Of a DNA stretch of 64,000 nucleotides, positions 1 through 10,762 are shown one piece after another (the first letter of the stretch is position 1; each line of letters opens with the position of its first letter). The notes beneath the pieces are model-generated. The model made no database searches. It worked only from the letters and a program-made list of their open reading frames with translations, and was not told where the DNA came from. Source of the stretch: Isoetes taiwanensis. Lineage: Eukaryota; Streptophyta; Lycopodiopsida; Isoetales; Isoetaceae. The DNA is taken from contig JAJEKV010000640.1 of assembly GCA_021234155.1 (NCBI GenBank), forward strand, positions 1-64,000. Direction: 5' to 3'. A program made the position numbers and the translations under genes.

Positions 1-34
1 ACATAATGCCATTAGAATTATAAGTCTGCGAACT

Positions 35-1972
35 TTGAAATGCAAGAAGGCACGCTTTGTTGCTGAGCATCAGAAGCAAATATTTGAATTACTGCTACGT
101 GAGCCTCGGACCTTCTGGCACAAAATATTATATCGACCACCTCCTACCCTTGGACATATTTCTATGCGGCAATGGGATGGCATTTGGTCCAATTTATATG
201 ATCATCGTGGGGTCCTTAATTATGTGCCTCCTTTGGTAGGTGATATTCTTCAATTCACAGAGGAGGAAGCCAAAGAAGGACTGCGGCATCTATCTAATGG
301 CAAGTCTCCTGATCTTCAAGGTTTGCAAGCAGAATTGCTTAAATGGGGGTCCGCTATTGCTTCCAATCATCACTACTCTTTTAAAATCAAGCTTTGCAGA
401 AGGCTTGCCAGAAACTTGGGCTGTCAGTAAGGTCGTACCAATTTACAAAGCAGGTGATAAGCATGACCCTTCTAATTATCGCATGATCATGGTAAGTTCC
501 ATATTCTCAAAGCTCTTAGCCAGTCTTATTGAGAAGCAGTTGACATCATGGGCAGAACATACTGGTGTACGTGCTGTAGGACAGGCAGGCCTTCGTCCAT
601 GCCATTCTATAATAGACCATATTTTCACATTGCGCATGCTTATTGAACATAGTCGAAGTTTGAAACAAGACCTCTATATATGTTTCTGGATTTTACTTAC
701 GCTTTTGATCTGATTACCACGAGCTTCTTTGGCTTCTGTGCACTTGGGGGTTCCACAAGATCTTCAAAAATGCAGTTTATCGGCTCTATGAAAGGGTTTT
801 TGCTAAATTTCCAAAGATCGTGTACTCAAATCACTAGCAATATTGGAGTTCCTCGATTGCCTTTTATCTCCTACACTCTTTGGCTTGTACATTGATCAAT
901 TGGAAGAATGGCTTGATAATCATGGCGTGGAGGTCCACATTTTGGCACACACTATATCATTAGGCAACTTATGTATGCCGATGATGTTTCACTTTTGGCA
1001 CATACCATTTGCTAGTATCGCAAAAGAACATTTACATGCCTCAACAGTTTTTGTGAGAACACAGTACGTGTGTTAATTTCAAAAAGACCAAGCTTTTTTG
1101 GTAGTCGTCACAATGTTCCCCTATGCACTATGATAGTTGAAGTTGTAGATAGCTACAAAGTATCTTGGTGTAGAATTTCAAGAACACACTTTGGGAGCGA
1201 TTGTATTACCAAGCTGGGTGGTCAGCCGGATGGAAGCACTCTATGCAATGCAAAACAATTGTTTTCAAGCAAGAGAAATTCATGATTGGCCGGAAAAGCC
1301 CACTTGTTTCGGGCTTTGGTAGAGCCTGTTTTACTGTATGGTTCTGAAGTGTGGGGGCCTGCCATTAGTGCTAGTGCTTGGGAGAGCTTGGGCGGGTGCA
1401 AAGTCCTTTCTCACTTACAGCCCCTGAAGTTAAAACAACGGGTGCCCTATGCTATTCTTTTACAAAGAGACAGGGTTTTGGCCTCTTCAACATTACGCCA
1501 TGAGCGCCATCTCCACTATATCCGCAAGGTGCACCACATGGACGATGTTAGGTATCCCGTTCTTGCACTTGCCATGGCTGATCCTCGGCGTTTGAAACAA
1601 TGTTGAAAGAGCATTGCACTACATGGTTTGCCCGTTCGCGGCTGAAACCGCAGCACCGCACGATGCTTGTCGATTCGATCCCGAGCTTTTGCAACAATAT
1701 CTCAATGGTCGCTTTTCAAAGATATGGGGCCAGTTACTTTGGCCCAAGTGGAAACTGGTCATTATCATGCACATAAATCCCACCTTGGCACGAGGGCCCC
1801 ACTTATTTGCTTGCTTCATTGTCCGGGAACAAGCTTGAAGCTATTGCATCAATTCGCATCGGGGTCCCACAGTACACGGACATTGAGACATGTAGATGGG
1901 AGCGGCTGCACTGCCGGCGAGAACTTTAGACTGCTGTGCCCGATTCTGCCATGTTATTATTGGCTTCCATAA
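35..1972 (+). pseudogene. Broken LINE ORF2 (reverse transcriptase and C-terminus)
   Basis: In a working element this reverse transcriptase would copy the element RNA into DNA at a nicked target. Visible pieces in order are the N-terminal RT region (35-430), a block with SNYRMIMVSSIFSKLL (about 470-530), a degraded aspartate block FLDFTYAFD (about 680-710), the catalytic YADDV motif at 974-988, and a C-terminal block with LVEPVLLYGSEVWGP (about 1318-1362). The pieces fall in different frames, which shows several indels. Apparent starts within it are only frame re-openings. The RT assignment is firm. The clade is uncertain, although the reverse copy at 40.7-48.7 kb adds an L1-like ORF1 and an APE-type endonuclease. 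Confidence 0.88.
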
Positions 1973-2152
1973 CTTCCACCGAGCACCATCCGTAGCATGA
2001 CTTGGCATTATACATACTTTGAGATTCTAGATAAACGCGTGCAAATTCACGGGCTCTCGTTGGTCATTATCTTCGCTGTCTAAAGTATCATCATTCGCTA
2101 AGGTTTTCCCTCGAAAACCTTTCGGTGAGGGGTTTTTAATCCTAGTAGTAAT

Positions 2153-2229
2153 GATTGTACTAGCCCATTGTATGGGTGCCATGACCTATTGGTCTCCGTG
2201 GACGTTAAAAAAACTATTCTATTCTATTC
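2153..2229 (+). repeat. LINE 3' terminus with hairpin and ATTCT tail
   Basis: The stem GACC (2183-2186) and GGTC (2191-2194) enclose a TATT loop. GTGGACGTTAAAA and an ATTCT-type microsatellite follow. The same arrangement ends the LINE copies at 40.7, 48.8 and 32.8 kb on the minus strand and the fragment at 2.36 kb. Confidence 0.85.
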
Positions 2230-2354
2230 CTTCAAACATTTCTATGCTTTTCCATTGTGTGGGGGAAGGGAGGAGGAGAGGTCTAGATTGATAGAGCGGG
2301 GTATTACAAGTGTTTGGAGCTAGCTCTTTTGCAATATGTTTGTCATGCTCTTTT

Positions 2355-2417
2355 GATTGGATCCCATAGGTCTATTGGTCTATGTGGACAATAAAAATCC
2401 ATTCAATTCTATTCTAT
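2355..2417 (+). repeat. Second LINE 3' terminus, severely truncated
   Basis: A separate insertion of the same family. CATAGGTC (2365-2372), loop TATT, and GGTCTATG (2377-2384) form a longer stem that uses two G-U wobble pairs. GTGGACAATAAAA and an ATTCT-like tail follow. Only the tail was integrated, as is common for 5'-truncated LINE copies. Confidence 0.75.
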
Positions 2418-2940
2418 TTGTGTGGGCATCAAAATCAGTTCTTTTTGCATTGAATATGATGCATTGGCTAACATGGAGGAGGTCTATCTATTTCTCCCTT
2501 CCTTGTCATATCTAATTAAATAGCATCCTTTATTTCCTAAATGTTCATCAAAATCTTCGCATTAGGAGATAATAAAGGGTGCAAGTTCAAAGTAGTATGT
2601 TCACTTCTTGTTAAATAAGGCACATATCCGTGTTAAATGAAGCACATATCAATGATTTAAATAAGGATTGTGCACTCACATGGATTTGTCTAGAAATTAA
2701 AGATTGAATAGAAGCTTCTCAAAAGCTTAAACAATGGTTCACTCAAAATGGTAATCTCCCTAGATGATTAAAATTAATTCAATTCAATTTAAAAGAGTTG
2801 GCCCTTAGGTAGAGCAAGGCGAACCATTACATGGTGGCATCTCTTATGAATAGGAATCGAATGGGCAAGCACCTTGAGAGGATGTGCAAATTAGAGAAGT
2901 AGCTATAGAAGTAAAATTGAAGTGAATTTGCACAATTTTA
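2418..2940. other. AT-rich intergenic stretch
   Basis: I see no gene here. A phrase containing GCACATATC occurs twice around 2620-2660. Otherwise it is unstructured. Confidence 0.6.
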
Positions 2941-2945
2941 CTCAC

Positions 2946-3171
2946 AGTAAAGAAGCTCCGATGTAGTCGGCATCAACTTTGCATGCCAAATCTACCGAGG
3001 CACTTGGAATTGTTTGGAATTTTTGGGCCTCTGTCTCAGAGTTAAAGAACTCCACAGCCTGCGATTTGATGCCGACCTTAAGCAATGGACTCTTCACAAC
3101 AATTGGATATGTCAATATCAAATTAAAGATCCATCTCTCCAGAGTGGAATCCACCGGCTTCTCTTCTTTCC
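2946..3171 (-). CDS. Putative internal exon of an unrecognised gene
   Basis: On the minus strand an acceptor (TTATTACAG, ending at 3172) is followed by 226 nt of open frame. It ends at a strong donor GTGAGT (2945-2940). The peptide reads KEEKPVDSTLERWIFNLILT and continues to VDADYIGASL, with balanced composition. I do not recognise the family. It could pair with the open segment at 3387-3630 on the same strand, but no clear joining splice pair was found. It may be a relic or a captured exon. No start codon belongs to it. Confidence 0.35.
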
Positions 3172-3386
3172 CTGTAATAATTGGAAGAATATGAAGAATA
3201 TGATTGGAAGCCATGTCATCCGATAGTCTGCTTGGATTTCAATGGTGCTTTGGGACGAAGTGGTATCCTCTTCCTACACTGGGGAGAATTCAGATCACCT
3301 TCACCGCCTGCAGCAGCAACATTCGTGCTCCAATCATCTGCATCCACTTGGACCTGTTCAACATTCAATTCAGGACACAATCTTTC

Positions 3387-3630
3387 CTAGCTAAGAAAAT
3401 TACTATGCCTCTTCAAGATTCGAGCCCAGATTTCCTTTATTTGCTTCCCCTCAAATTCAAGCTTTGCTGCTTTCTTTCTCTGAACCTGCAAATTGATGAA
3501 ATCATTTCGCCCTTCTAGAGTAAGCAATCCAATTTTTATCTGCTCATCCGCCAATTCTATTGCACTCTGCCTAGTTCTTTGAAGCTTCCTGATCAAGTTA
3601 TGGGCATATTTAAAATCGGGATCAAGAGAT
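3387..3630 (-). CDS. Putative exon or gene remnant, helical peptide
   Basis: About 80 codons are open on the minus strand, beginning near LDPDFKYAHNLIRKLQ and running through ADEQIKIGLLTLEGRND to EIWARILKR. The composition is charged and helix-forming, unlike the flanking repeats. Possible acceptors lie at about 3625-3635. No good GT donor follows the C-terminal end, so the boundary is uncertain. It is not recognised. Its proximity and strand suggest the same gene as the exon at 2946-3171. Confidence 0.3.
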
Positions 3631-3649
3631 CTGGTAAGCACTATCGATT

Positions 3650-4390
3650 AGCATCGCCCGTCGTCAAGGGAGGTGGGATCGGGAGGGCGGGATCATCGCG
3701 AACAACGCGTGTCGGTAAAGTGGCGTGGCATGGCGTGTGGTGGGTTCGGCTACAGCGGGATCTCGGGTCGGGATCACTTCGGGAACATCGTGGCCCGATG
3801 GCGTGGCGTCATCCATCCGCGTACACAGTGGGATCGGGAGGGGCGGGGATCGCACGAGAACACCATGGCTGGCGTGGTACGTCGACAGTCATTCTGAGAG
3901 GATGGAATCCGCGATCCCAGCGGCCGGGGATCGAGAGATGGGGACGCATGGCGGAGCAAATGAAGCCCCCGGGGGTGGGATTCGGAGGATGGGGATCCAA
4001 CCGCGTCGCTGATCAAGATCCCGAGAGAGGGGATCACCGACATGTAAATGGCATCGATAATGGCATGGATCGGCAGATCTAGGCGAGGGATCCCGCGTAG
4101 TGCCATAGCCGTCATCCCTGAGGTGGGGATCCTGTGGTCGACATCGAGAGAGGATAACCAAAGCATGAGGATCCAGGGGAGGGATAACCAACCGTAAGCC
4201 CGTGAGGGGCGGGGATGTCCCACCGGCATGGCTAAGGTTTCCACGATCAGGCGGGGCGGTGAAGATCACCGAAAAGTACGGCCGCTGTCGATTACATGAA
4301 ATGTGGGTTCATGGAACGGATCCCGCCCTAGAAACGGCCCGGGGATCCCGCAGAGCGAGATTTCGCAACCGGATCCCGAAACTAGAACCA
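3650..4390. repeat. GC-rich, GATC-dense low-complexity block
   Basis: The motif GGGATC or GGATCC recurs irregularly. I count 22 GATC sites by hand between 3677 and 4380, where about three would be expected. Long open frames on both strands reflect the high GC content and the repeated motif, not coding. It looks like a degenerate short tandem repeat, but no fixed unit length is evident. Confidence 0.6.
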
Positions 4391-5000
4391 AATATCACTT
4401 ATCATCAAGTTTTTCCATTGATGTTATGTTGATTTATTGCTCTTTGAACACATTGTATCAGTTATTCAACTAATGGCCACTGACATGAAAATTTTTTTTT
4501 CAGCTCTAAAGATGGGCCGAGTAAGCAAAGGGCAACAGCTGAAGCATTGCCTCAGCATCGTGCTATTCATGGCTCGAGAGTTGAAGCCTCCCAACGGGGC
4601 TGAAATTTCCAATTTCAGCACAGAGTCAACAGATTCTTAGCTGGCCCGTCGCGATTTATGCATGTGAATCCCACATAACACTCTTCATCCACTCGGAAAA
4701 GGTGCAAGTTCGAAATTGATTCAAGTCGAACTGGATGTTAATACCGAGGTGTATACCTACTATACCTAATGCCCATAAATGAAGTGTTACACAGTAAAGG
4801 TCGTCTTTTTATAAATATGAGTTATCAAGTATTGCCATTTCTTTTTATTAGACCATATAGGTTGTGTTGCTAGCTAGGAGAAACCTGGATGCTAATACAG
4901 AGGCTATACCTAATGCCCATAAATGAAGTGCTTCGTCTTTTTATAAATATGAAGTATCAAGTGTTGCCATTTCCTTTTCCATCGTGGTAAATGTCGGACG
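4391..5000. other. Intergenic with a diverged duplication
   Basis: A phrase around ACCTAATGCCCATAAATGAAG occurs near 4767-4788 and again near 4909-4930, each followed by a TTTTTATAAATATGA stretch. This is a roughly 140 bp diverged tandem duplication. No gene is seen. Confidence 0.5.
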
Positions 5001-5003
5001 TGG

Positions 5004-5127
5004 GCATGTTATAGCCAGCCTTAAAGGGCAAAAAATTTGCTAAGTCCACAAAAACGCCGTGTAATTTTTTTTAAGGCGTGGCTATAACATGTCAAAGACA
5101 CGGATATATGGCCGTGGCTATAACATG
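5004..5127. repeat. Short inverted repeat cluster
   Basis: GCATGTTATAGCC at 5004-5016 faces GGCTATAACATG at 5080-5091 and again at 5116-5127. This is a possible fold-back remnant with a duplicated right arm. No target duplication could be assigned. Confidence 0.5.
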
Positions 5128-5301
5128 TCGGCATTCGATATATACGGCACTCCTTTCCTTTTAGGCTTGTCAAGCATCTTGGCCATTTCTTTTTATTAGG
5201 CCGTATAAGTAGAGATCGACATGATAGTAATGGAATAAACAAGCCTACTATAGAACCGTAACCATGTCAATTTGAATGGTGATCAGACAGCCCAAAACTC
5301 T

Positions 5302-5475
5302 CAAGACATGGAGTTAAGATAATGAGCTGTAAAACATTGGCGTCCTTGGCAGGTCCTGTTTTACCGGAGCTGTAACAGCTCCTGTTACACTCTCCAAGGC
5401 CAAGACATGGAGTTAAGATAATGAGCTTTGGCAGCTCCTGTTTTTCTGGAGCTGTAACACTCTCCAAGGCCAAGG
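5302..5475. repeat. Diverged tandem duplication, about 100 bp unit
   Basis: CAAGACATGGAGTTAAGATA occurs at about 5302 and again at about 5402. Each copy is followed by an AATGAGCT phrase and a GGAGCTGTAACA phrase. Non-coding. Confidence 0.6.
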
Positions 5476-6397
5476 TGTTATCTACCCCATAACGTGTAAA
5501 AAAAAAAAAAGAAAAAAAAAAGTAAACGACACTAGAACATGTGGAGAACAGTCACATGCAACTATTTTTTTAATCTGAAAAAAATTAGTATCCAATGGCT
5601 CTGGATGGGAGTTTGAACACATGGATAGGCTAGAATGAAGACTGGTCTGTTCCATGCTTAAAAAAACTACTAAGAGCGATCGGCAAAAGACACCATAACC
5701 TTAATGGTGGATTCACATGTGAATTTCCCGGCTGCTTTTCAGTGGCAATTAGGCCAGGGCTGCGATGCTGGCTGGCAATACCATTCACATGAAATTAGGG
5801 CCTAAAGTTAAGCAGGCGGCAGTATTCTTCGTAATCGCTTCTTATTTTAGCAAGAATCACCCACGCAGCAGAGGTCACCCAAGCATCCAAAGCCGCGTGC
5901 AACCATCAGCGAGAAATGCTATTCTAGCTGTGATTTTGCAGCAACGGTGCAGCCGAAGTCCAGCACTGCGAAAAAAAAGCTGCATGTGAATCCACTATAA
6001 GCATGTGCAAAGCTTCCGCAGCTCAACAATATGCCATTCCAATGATGTGTTGAAAACTCTTATCATGTTTAACATATCTTGGCATTATGGTGTTCCATGA
6101 AACCTGAAGGCGAACTTGACAGAGAAAAATATTATTCCAGATAATTACACCTCCCCATTCAACTGGTAGGAAATCCTAATGCCTCCACTAAGTTGAAAAT
6201 GCATTATAACAAGTTCATGAGACACCTAGAACATTTGCTTGGTTTTCTTATGATGCAAAATAATTCCACATCAACAGGGCTCTTTCATCATTCATCTCAT
6301 CTATTCAAATAACAGCAACCAAAACTCATTTCTTTAGGTGTTCCTGAGTGAGGCATACCCTCAAAGCCCATCTGGAGTGCAACCACAACCCTTGCGT
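5476..6397. other. Intergenic, no gene seen
   Basis: An A-rich tract lies at about 5496-5521. The rest is unique-looking sequence with only short chance frames. Confidence 0.55.
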
Positions 6398-6495
6398 CAG
6401 TCACTACTTGACATCCTGATTGGTCAGTCACTACTTGACATCCTGATTGGTCAGTCACTACTTGACATCCTAGTCACTACTCGACATCCTGATTG
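6398..6495. repeat. 27-bp tandem repeat, about 3.5 copies
   Basis: The unit CAGTCACTACTTGACATCCT plus GATTGGT is repeated at 6398-6424 and 6425-6451. A third unit (6452-6471) lacks the last 7 bases, and a fourth is slightly changed (6472-6495). It lies downstream of MED32. Confidence 0.9.
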
Positions 6496-6591
6496 ACACA
6501 TACCCTCCAAGTAACGAAATTCCATGCATTTACCTCTACCTTCTGACAAAGTACTTGTCTTTAAAATCTTCATAGAAACAGTGTTTTTAAT

Positions 6592-6892
6592 ATCTTCAAA
6601 CCTCAGAAACAAATGGGTTGTCTGAGATTTATTTCCTTGTAGATGCTGATCTCACTCCAGATAACACAAGTCAGCTTTTAGAAAAACTCGATATTGCCTA
6701 GCTCATAATCTTCTGTGGCACTCATAACTACAGTGTGCATCTTCTTCAAACCACAAAAAGAAATAGGTTGTTCAAGATTTATTCCCTACCATAGATGCTG
6801 GTCTCCCTTCAAATAACACAAATCGAGCTTTTGGCAAAACCCCAAAAATATATATGCCTAGCTCATAATCTTCTGTGGCAGTCATAACTATT
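6592..6892 (-). repeat. Duplicated MED32 3' flank carrying two poly(A) signals
   Basis: A segment of about 145 bp is present twice in tandem, at 6592-6733 and 6742-6892, with moderate divergence. Read on the minus strand each copy holds AATAAA (6778-6783 and 6628-6633). These lie about 120 and 270 nt beyond the MED32 stop codon. They are natural candidates for alternative polyadenylation sites of that gene. Confidence 0.65.
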
Positions 6893-6904
6893 ATTTTACA
6901 AACG

Positions 6905-7357
6905 TTAGGACATATCTTCAGAAGGGTGAGCCAAAACACCGCCAGTGCCAGCAGCTGCAGCTGCAGCAGCTCCGTGTTGGAGCTCAATGACAAGCCATCT
7001 AACAGCCTTGCTCAGCTGCTCGAGCCTAACAGCGCTAAGAGGCGCGACCGCGGGGCCCTTGGTAGGAGCTGGTGTCGACGCAGCTGCTCCATCTGCACCC
7101 ATTTTAGTGGCAGCAGGTCCGGTGGCTTCATCTACCAAGCATTCTAAACCTAATCTTTGGCGAACTGATTCTATAAATTCTTGAGCTTTGTCACATACCG
7201 CATAGAAGCACTGATACGATTGACAAAAGGCTTGGAGGGCCTCATCTGTGGTGGAATTTCGCTCTCCATCTGTCGCTTGTTTGGCTTCCAACGCCGTCGC
7301 CGCTGCAGTAAGCATCGATAGGTATGAAGTCTGTAGCGACTGCACCGTCGCATCCAT
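6905..7357 (-). CDS. MED32: Mediator complex subunit 32 (plant MED32)
   Basis: This is a plant-specific subunit of Mediator, the nuclear co-activator linking transcription factors to RNA polymerase II. The single exon gives 150 residues, about the usual family length. The family signature is clear: an N-terminal helix starting MDATVQSLQTSYLSML, ATDEALQAF-type and ESVRQRLGLECLVDEATG blocks, then SAVRLEQLSKAVRWLVIELQ near the C-terminus. I chose the ATG at 7357 because MDATV matches the way family members begin. The frame is open two codons further, but only to a TTG. Alanine-rich insertions (a loop after the ECLVDEATG block, and a poly-Ala run near residue 135) are lineage embellishments. An AATAAA lies about 120 nt downstream. 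A transposon begins 147 bp upstream. Confidence 0.93.
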   Translation of the reverse strand: MDATVQSLQTSYLSMLTAAATALEAKQATDGERNSTTDEALQAFCQSYQCFYAVCDKAQEFIESVRQRLGLECLVDEATGPAATKMGADGAAASTPAPTKGPAVAPLSAVRLEQLSKAVRWLVIELQHGAAAAAAAGTGGVLAHPSEDMS

Positions 7358-7504
7358 CTCCAAGGAGCTCGCTGATTAGGGTTTCGAAATGGAGCAATTC
7401 TGACCCCGTTATCAGCCACAGGCTATTTTCCCAACAGGATATAAGGGGTGATTTTCCACTAGAGTGGTGTCTCATATTTTAGCCATTTTTCTTGGGCCAC
7501 ATAA
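7358..7504 (-). promoter_or_regulatory. MED32 5' flank, cut short by a transposon
   Basis: Only 147 bp separate the MED32 ATG from the TAA at 7502-7504 that abuts transposon copy A. A TTATAT-like element lies at about 7437-7446 on the minus strand, roughly 80 bp before the ATG. It could be a weak TATA box. Any further control sequence would have to come from the transposon or be absent. Confidence 0.4.
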
Positions 7505-7928
7505 GGGACGCATCACATGTAATAAAAAACATATTCACATGTTAATTTTTTTTGTCGGGCGGCTCAATGTCCAAATCGTTGGATGTCAAACTGCTCCAGA
7601 AGTTCGTGATCGACCGGCTGCGACATCAAACGAGACGTCTTGACCTGCATTTTCGGTCATTTTCGATCTTCACCTGCAGCAATAGGTAAAATCTTGAATG
7701 AATCCGTAAAACTCCGGTGGCGCGAAAACAGCAATGTTGTAGCAATGGAGAACGGAATTGGAATTTGCGATGTGAGTGGGCATTTGCTTCCTTGTGCATT
7801 TACTTCGTTGTGCATTTACGCCCGTTGTCTTTGATTCCTTGTGCATTTATCGATTTCCTTGTCTTTGATTCCTTGTGCATTTTCGATGAGAACTTGAATT
7901 TATATAGGAATTCTATGCTCTTTCAGAC

Positions 7929-8176
7929 ATGGAAGCCAGCTCCGAAGCCACTCAAAGCACAAATGTTTCATTGGGTCCTATGGAATTCAATTCCCAAGCC
8001 GCTCAAGCCACTCAAAGCATGAACTCAGGCCGTTCTCTTGCACGAGGCACACAATGGTCTCTCAATGAGATGATTATTGTCAGTGATGCTCGGAAGAAAG
8101 ACATTAACTTGCAGACTAGAGGAGGAATACAGGAAAGAATGGCCAATGGACAAGAGTGATGGGAGAATGTTGCTAG
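7929..8176 (+). pseudogene. Copy A ORF1, exon 1 (Myb/trihelix-like)
   Basis: The accessory DNA-binding protein of PIF/Harbinger elements begins at the ATG at 7929, just after a TTTCAG acceptor. Residues 34-83 include RGTQWSLNEMIIV and the start of a helix WENVA, typical of the trihelix/Myb-SANT fold. An in-frame TGA (8157-8159) interrupts it between MANGQE and WENVA. Copy D carries the same stop, so it predates their separation. The exon ends at a GTATGC donor (8177). Confidence 0.7.
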
Positions 8177-9270
8177 GTATGCATTTTTACTTTTAATTAT
8201 CATCATTTTTCTTTTGATCCCCAATTCTTCATCAAGGAGAACGTTTTCAAATCCAATGAAACCATAGGTCACAATGCATTCTTGAAGCTATGCCTGGACT
8301 GGTAGTCAATCCTCAAGGCGTAAAACAACCATTTTCTTTTCAATAATAAGTTAAATGCCTTTACCGGTCGCTTTGGGCCAATCCTCACGATACTTAGCTT
8401 GAAGGGAAGATTTCACAACCTCCTAATCTCTGCTGAACATTTTGCTTTCAAAATTGTCAAATGAATTATCTCTGACAGGGTTCCATTGTCACTTGGGACA
8501 TAACACCTCAAAGAAACCAGACCAATGCTTGTACATAGACTTCCAAGGATCCAGTCCAACCATTGCGATTCAGACCTAATTTTGAAGCAAGACTTATCAA
8601 TAGCAAATCAGGTAAAATTACCTCAAAACCCAAATCATAGCAAACCGTAAATGACATTGTCTAATTACGACAGTTCAGTTGTAACAGCTCCTTGCAAATC
8701 TACACAAGTGACTGACCAGATTTAACAAAATTGAGAGAACCCATGCACATATAGAAAGTCCCTCAAGAAACACTCCAAAGTCACTAGAATGGAAGACCCT
8801 CCTTGAATTGTCCAATGTTTGTTGAAACATTCTATAAGACCAACTCTTGCTCTTCCCTTTCCCTGGCTTTGGACTCCAACTTCTGTGGGACTTTATGCTT
8901 TCTTAGAAGATCAGCTGAGCTCCTTTCCATTTACTTGACTTTTAGCTCACTAGGATAGAAAATTTGAAGCATGCAGAATGTAAATGAATCTGATAAAATG
9001 TGTTACGGTGTTGAGACTTTAAGTAGTCACAATAGGGTAACGTGGCATGATCTTATCCACAGATAAAATGATGGCGTGGCAAGATCATGGCCACTTAATT
9101 AGTTAGGGTGAGATTTCCTAACCTCTAACACCCCTTCTGAAATCGAACACTAACTAAGAAACATAATGCCTAATGTAAATGTTTCTGCTGTAGCATCTGA
9201 ACTCCCAATAGCATTTTGAGATGTTAAATTTGGTTACCAGCAAGCCTGTTTGCCTGTAGAACAGTATAGT
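8177..9270. other. Intron 1 of copy A ORF1, shared with copy D
   Basis: This non-coding stretch aligns with 20219-21318 in copy D. It contains several open fragments but nothing I recognise. It has two mirrored GTGGCATGATCTTATCC-like phrases near 9042-9100. Confidence 0.55.
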
Positions 9271-10363
9271 AAAAAAAATTTTAGAAGGCCAAGGCAGGCA
9301 AGCTGAACCAGACACCTTTTATCTGCATGTGGTCGCTCACACTGGACAATAAAAATTGAAGAACTACTGTGGATATTCGACGGAGAATACAACTCTGCCT
9401 ATGGGGAATACATCGGAGATGCCTTTGTTCATGCCTAAGGCAAGAGCCTAGCCCTATTGGGACTACATGTGGAGCATATTAAACTAGGCAGTAATGCAAT
9501 AGTGGAAAATACAGGCTTTTATTTCATTAAAATGATCACATAAACAATTATTTGCCTTAGCATGTTTTGGCTTTGGGCACCACATGCATTAATACATCAA
9601 TATGGTCAGATCTTGATCAACCTTTTTAGCACTTCATGGCTACAGCTGTGGTGCACCTGGGACAGTACATGGTATTGCCCAGTACAAGGCTTAGAAGTTA
9701 AGTTAAAAACCCATTTTGGGAGGGCCTCAATTTATCTGGATTTGTTCCTTGTACTAGAGATTTGGTTTTAAGAAAGTGGCCATGCTGACCTTGGCTGTTT
9801 GCATTACTGGACTTGGTAAAACATAAAGATGGATAAGGCGGTACTCTGATTATAAGCAATGGTTTGCTATATCTCATGATCATGGTTCAACCTGGAAATT
9901 GCATTGTTGGAGTACAATTGCATTGCTGGAGTACAAGAGCAAACGGCAAGTTCAAATCCACTAAGCAAAGCATGCTTCCATATTAGTGGTAGCTCAGTAT
10001 TTGGCTGTTAACCATAAGTGTTTGACCAGTATAGGTTGCACATGTAGCAATCAAGGGCCTGGAACATGGTGGCAACATGGAGCCTAGGGCACAAGGTAAA
10101 TTGCAAAAAAAACTATATTACGATGAGCAAATCAGTGGATAAGGTATGCAGGCATAAAATTAGCAAGGGTTTTGCCTAATGCAAGATATTCTCTTGTGTT
10201 TGGATATTTCAGACGAACAATTTGTATGGTCTACTGGAAAAGAATTCATATGGTCTATCGTATTGTTAACTGTTTCAATACATTAGGCCAAAGCTACGAC
10301 ATGCTTATCATATGGGTTTCCCTATTATGGACTTAACTCTAAATCATAGACCACTAAACTATG

Positions 10364-10762
10364 TTAAATTGTTTTGACAGGATAATGCATTTTGTTACTT
10401 GAATTTGCACAATGTGCATGATACAACAGTCTAAGCGTAGACCAGACAGGAATTTGACCAGACATCACCCTTTGTTCTGCATGTTGCAAGATGCAAATCG
10501 AACAGAAACTATATGAACATTCCTTCAGATAGACCATCTCAGTAACCAGCTTATCCTCCATACAAATAATGCAATGTCCATACTCATCTATTCTCATCTG
10601 CACGAATAGATTTTCAGCCAATCTATTCTCATCTGCACGAATAGATTTTCAGCCAATCTATTCTCATCTGTACGAATCAACCTCAGCTGGAATGTATCCA
10701 GCTTGCCTGCCTGTTCTTTGACCTGGTTTTGCAGCTCCACATCTCTTTTATTTGTTTTCCAA
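10364..10762 (-). pseudogene. Captured coiled-coil plus RING-finger gene fragment (copy A)
   Basis: On the minus strand DVELQNQVKEQ and KLDTFQLRLIR suggest a coiled coil. YGHCIICMEDKLVTEMV, then YSFCSICILQH follows, a zinc-binding cysteine/histidine pattern like RING domains of E3 ubiquitin ligases. The protein is broken after MSGQIPV, probably at a lost splice site. A 35-bp duplication at the start of the RING exon (10588-10680) shifts the frame. The copy in B keeps His (HSFC) where A has Tyr, so A has lost a probable zinc ligand. This is a host gene piece carried inside a transposon. Confidence 0.6.
10588..10680. repeat. 35-bp tandem repeat, about 2.6 copies
   Basis: The unit runs TCTATTCTCATCTGCACGAA then TAGATTTTCAGCCAA. 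It repeats without spacer and has a counterpart at about 15727-15818 in copy B. It is a duplication inside the RING-fragment coding exon. Confidence 0.85.

Larger units (their letters stand above)
1..2230 (+). mobile_element. LINE retrotransposon, 3' part (copy L1a)
   Basis: The window opens inside a non-LTR retrotransposon read left to right. The order is a pre-RT region, RT domain, C-terminal region, a non-coding tail with a hairpin, and a short ATTCT-type microsatellite. Almost the whole stretch aligns in reverse with 40718-42850, which fixes the orientation. The 5' part lies outside the window. The tail resembles four others in the window, so they form one family. It is interrupted by stops and frameshifts, so it is a dead copy. 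Confidence 0.9.

Noticed and set aside
1619-1819. Minus-strand open frame inside the first LINE
   Set aside because: Shadow of the LINE ORF2; the plus frames carry the RT motifs.
3579-4269. Long overlapping open frames on both strands
   Set aside because: They come from high GC content and the GGGATC motif. No frame has a recognisable domain or splice context.
6398-6495. CRISPR-like array
   Set aside because: Units are directly adjacent without unique spacers, and the sequence is a plant nuclear region. It is a simple tandem repeat.
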